Source of the DNA: Paracoccaceae bacterium
GTDB lineage: Bacteria > Pseudomonadota > Alphaproteobacteria > Rhodobacterales > Rhodobacteraceae
NCBI GenBank assembly: GCA_016764835.1
Contig: JAESRD010000146.1
Location: 1-13,936, forward strand
DNA length: 13,936 nt
Direction of reading: 5' to 3'
Part shown: piece after piece, positions 13,185-13,936 of the stretch
How positions within the stretch are numbered: position 1 is the first letter of the stretch
Layout of the letters: every line of letters begins with the position of its first letter
Notes under the pieces: model-generated
The model's input: the letters and a program-made list of their open reading frames with translations, nothing else
The model's database searches: none
Told to the model about the DNA's origin: nothing
Translations under genes and position numbers: made by a program

Positions 13185-13936
13185 ATGAATCTCAACGGCA
13201 AAACCGCGATCGTCACTGGCTCAAATTCTGGCATTGGCCTTGGCGTGGCCACAGCTTTGGCGCAGGCCGGGGCTGATGTGGTGCTCAACTCGTTTACTGA
13301 CAATAAGGCCGACCATGATCTGGCGGCAAAACTGGCCAGCGAAACGGGCAGCAATGTGCGCTATATCAGTGCCGATATGTCAAACGGGGCGGCCGCGCGC
13401 GGACTGATAGAGCAGGCCGGGGCCTGCGATATTTTGGTCAATAATGCTGGCATCCAGCATGTCGCCCCGGTAGATGAATTCCCCATTGAAAAATGGGACG
13501 CTATTTTGGCGATCAACCTGTCATCGGCCTTTCATACCACGGCTGTGGCTTTGCCAATGATGCGCGCGCGCGGCTGGGGCCGGGTGATCAACATTGCCTC
13601 GGCCCATGGGCTGACGGCATCACCGTATAAATCGGCCTATATCGCCGCCAAACACGGCATTGTCGGGCTGACCAAAACCGTGGCGTTAGAAACCGCGCGC
13701 GAGCCGATTACAGCCAACGCGATCTGTCCGGGCTATGTGCTGACACCGCTGGTCGAGGCGCAAATTCCGGCGACGATGAAGGAATATGGGTTGGACCGCG
13801 AAAGCGTAATCCGCGACGTGATGCTGGCGCGGCAACCGTCAAAAGAGTTTGTCACAGTGGAGCAGCTGGGGGGTACGGCATTGTACCTGTGTTCTGATGC
13901 GGCAGCGCAGGTGACCGGCACCACGATCAGCATTGA
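13185..13936 (+). CDS. bdhA: 3-hydroxybutyrate dehydrogenase (3' end truncated by window)
   Basis: Cytoplasmic NAD-dependent short-chain dehydrogenase that interconverts D-3-hydroxybutyrate and acetoacetate in PHB/ketone-body use. The 250 residues present lack only the last handful (family length about 257-260). Cofactor motif TGSNSGIG is at 11-18 and NNAG at 86-89. The catalytic set N111, S139, Y152, K156 is complete. Residues known to bind the substrate carboxylate in characterised bacterial enzymes are also in place: Q91, H141, K149 and Q193, which separates this from generic SDRs and from PhaB acetoacetyl-CoA reductase. The usual CPGWVLTPLV reads CPGYVLTPLV, with Tyr184 for Trp. ATG 13185 has AAGG about 9 nt upstream. 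The start is clear because MNLNGKTAIVTG is family-typical. No partner PHB gene is visible in the window. Confidence 0.94.
   Translation, partial: MNLNGKTAIVTGSNSGIGLGVATALAQAGADVVLNSFTDNKADHDLAAKLASETGSNVRYISADMSNGAAARGLIEQAGACDILVNNAGIQHVAPVDEFPIEKWDAILAINLSSAFHTTAVALPMMRARGWGRVINIASAHGLTASPYKSAYIAAKHGIVGLTKTVALETAREPITANAICPGYVLTPLVEAQIPATMKEYGLDRESVIRDVMLARQPSKEFVTVEQLGGTALYLCSDAAAQVTGTTISI

Noticed and set aside
1..13936. Mobile element, CRISPR or defence island
   Set aside because: I found no transposase, integrase, regularly spaced repeats, flanking direct repeats, or defence-type domains on either strand.

Overview
The window reads as a chromosomal segment of an alphaproteobacterium. 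Rhodobacterales (Roseobacter/Rhodobacter-like) is the most likely order, because several products resemble proteins typical of that group: an Asp-type HemB, a small four-helix membrane protein often labelled 'component of SufBCD complex', a Ysc84-type lipoprotein, and a poly-3-hydroxybutyrate-cycle dehydrogenase. Coding sequence is moderately GC-rich with GCC/CTG/GGC-type codons. I see no phage genes, transposases, insertion sequences, CRISPR arrays, rRNA or tRNA.

Layout. 1-144 (-): 5' end of an FAD-dependent DAO/sarcosine-dehydrogenase-like oxidoreductase cut by the window edge; upstream of it lie two matched inverted repeats (206-236) that look like tandem operators. 268-825 (-): Ysc84-domain lipoprotein with its own near-consensus promoter. 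943-1941 (-): hemB. 2068-2598 (+): four-helix membrane protein, followed at 2641-6099 (+) by mfd and at 6144-6446 (+) by a small secreted Excalibur-type cysteine-rich protein. 6480-9857 (-): three-gene overlapping operon in the order acyl-CoA synthetase, FrnE/DsbA-like thiol oxidoreductase, Bcr/CflA-type MFS exporter. A divergent XRE-cupin regulator at 9924-10547 (+) appears to be leaderless and is the natural candidate to control that operon. 10550-10795 (-): CsbD-like acidic protein, convergent with the regulator with only 2 nt between stops. 10844-12752 (-): an orphan YejA-like peptide-binding protein translationally overlapped by a 31-aa lipoprotein, ending at a hairpin. 12753-13184: a 432-bp gene-free stretch holding a strong rho-independent terminator on the + strand, best explained by a small RNA. 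13185 to the end (+): bdhA, 3-hydroxybutyrate dehydrogenase, missing only its last few codons.

How the genes fit. Most are housekeeping genes: haem synthesis, transcription-coupled repair, ketone body/PHB use, peptide capture. The accessory block is the synthetase/FrnE/MFS operon with its divergent regulator, which looks like a self-contained module for activating and exporting or detoxifying an organic (perhaps aromatic) acid. The least described items are the candidate sRNA divergent to the binding-protein gene, the minimal lipoprotein coupled to that gene's stop codon, and the tandem palindromes at 206-236. No defence system or large novel locus is visible.
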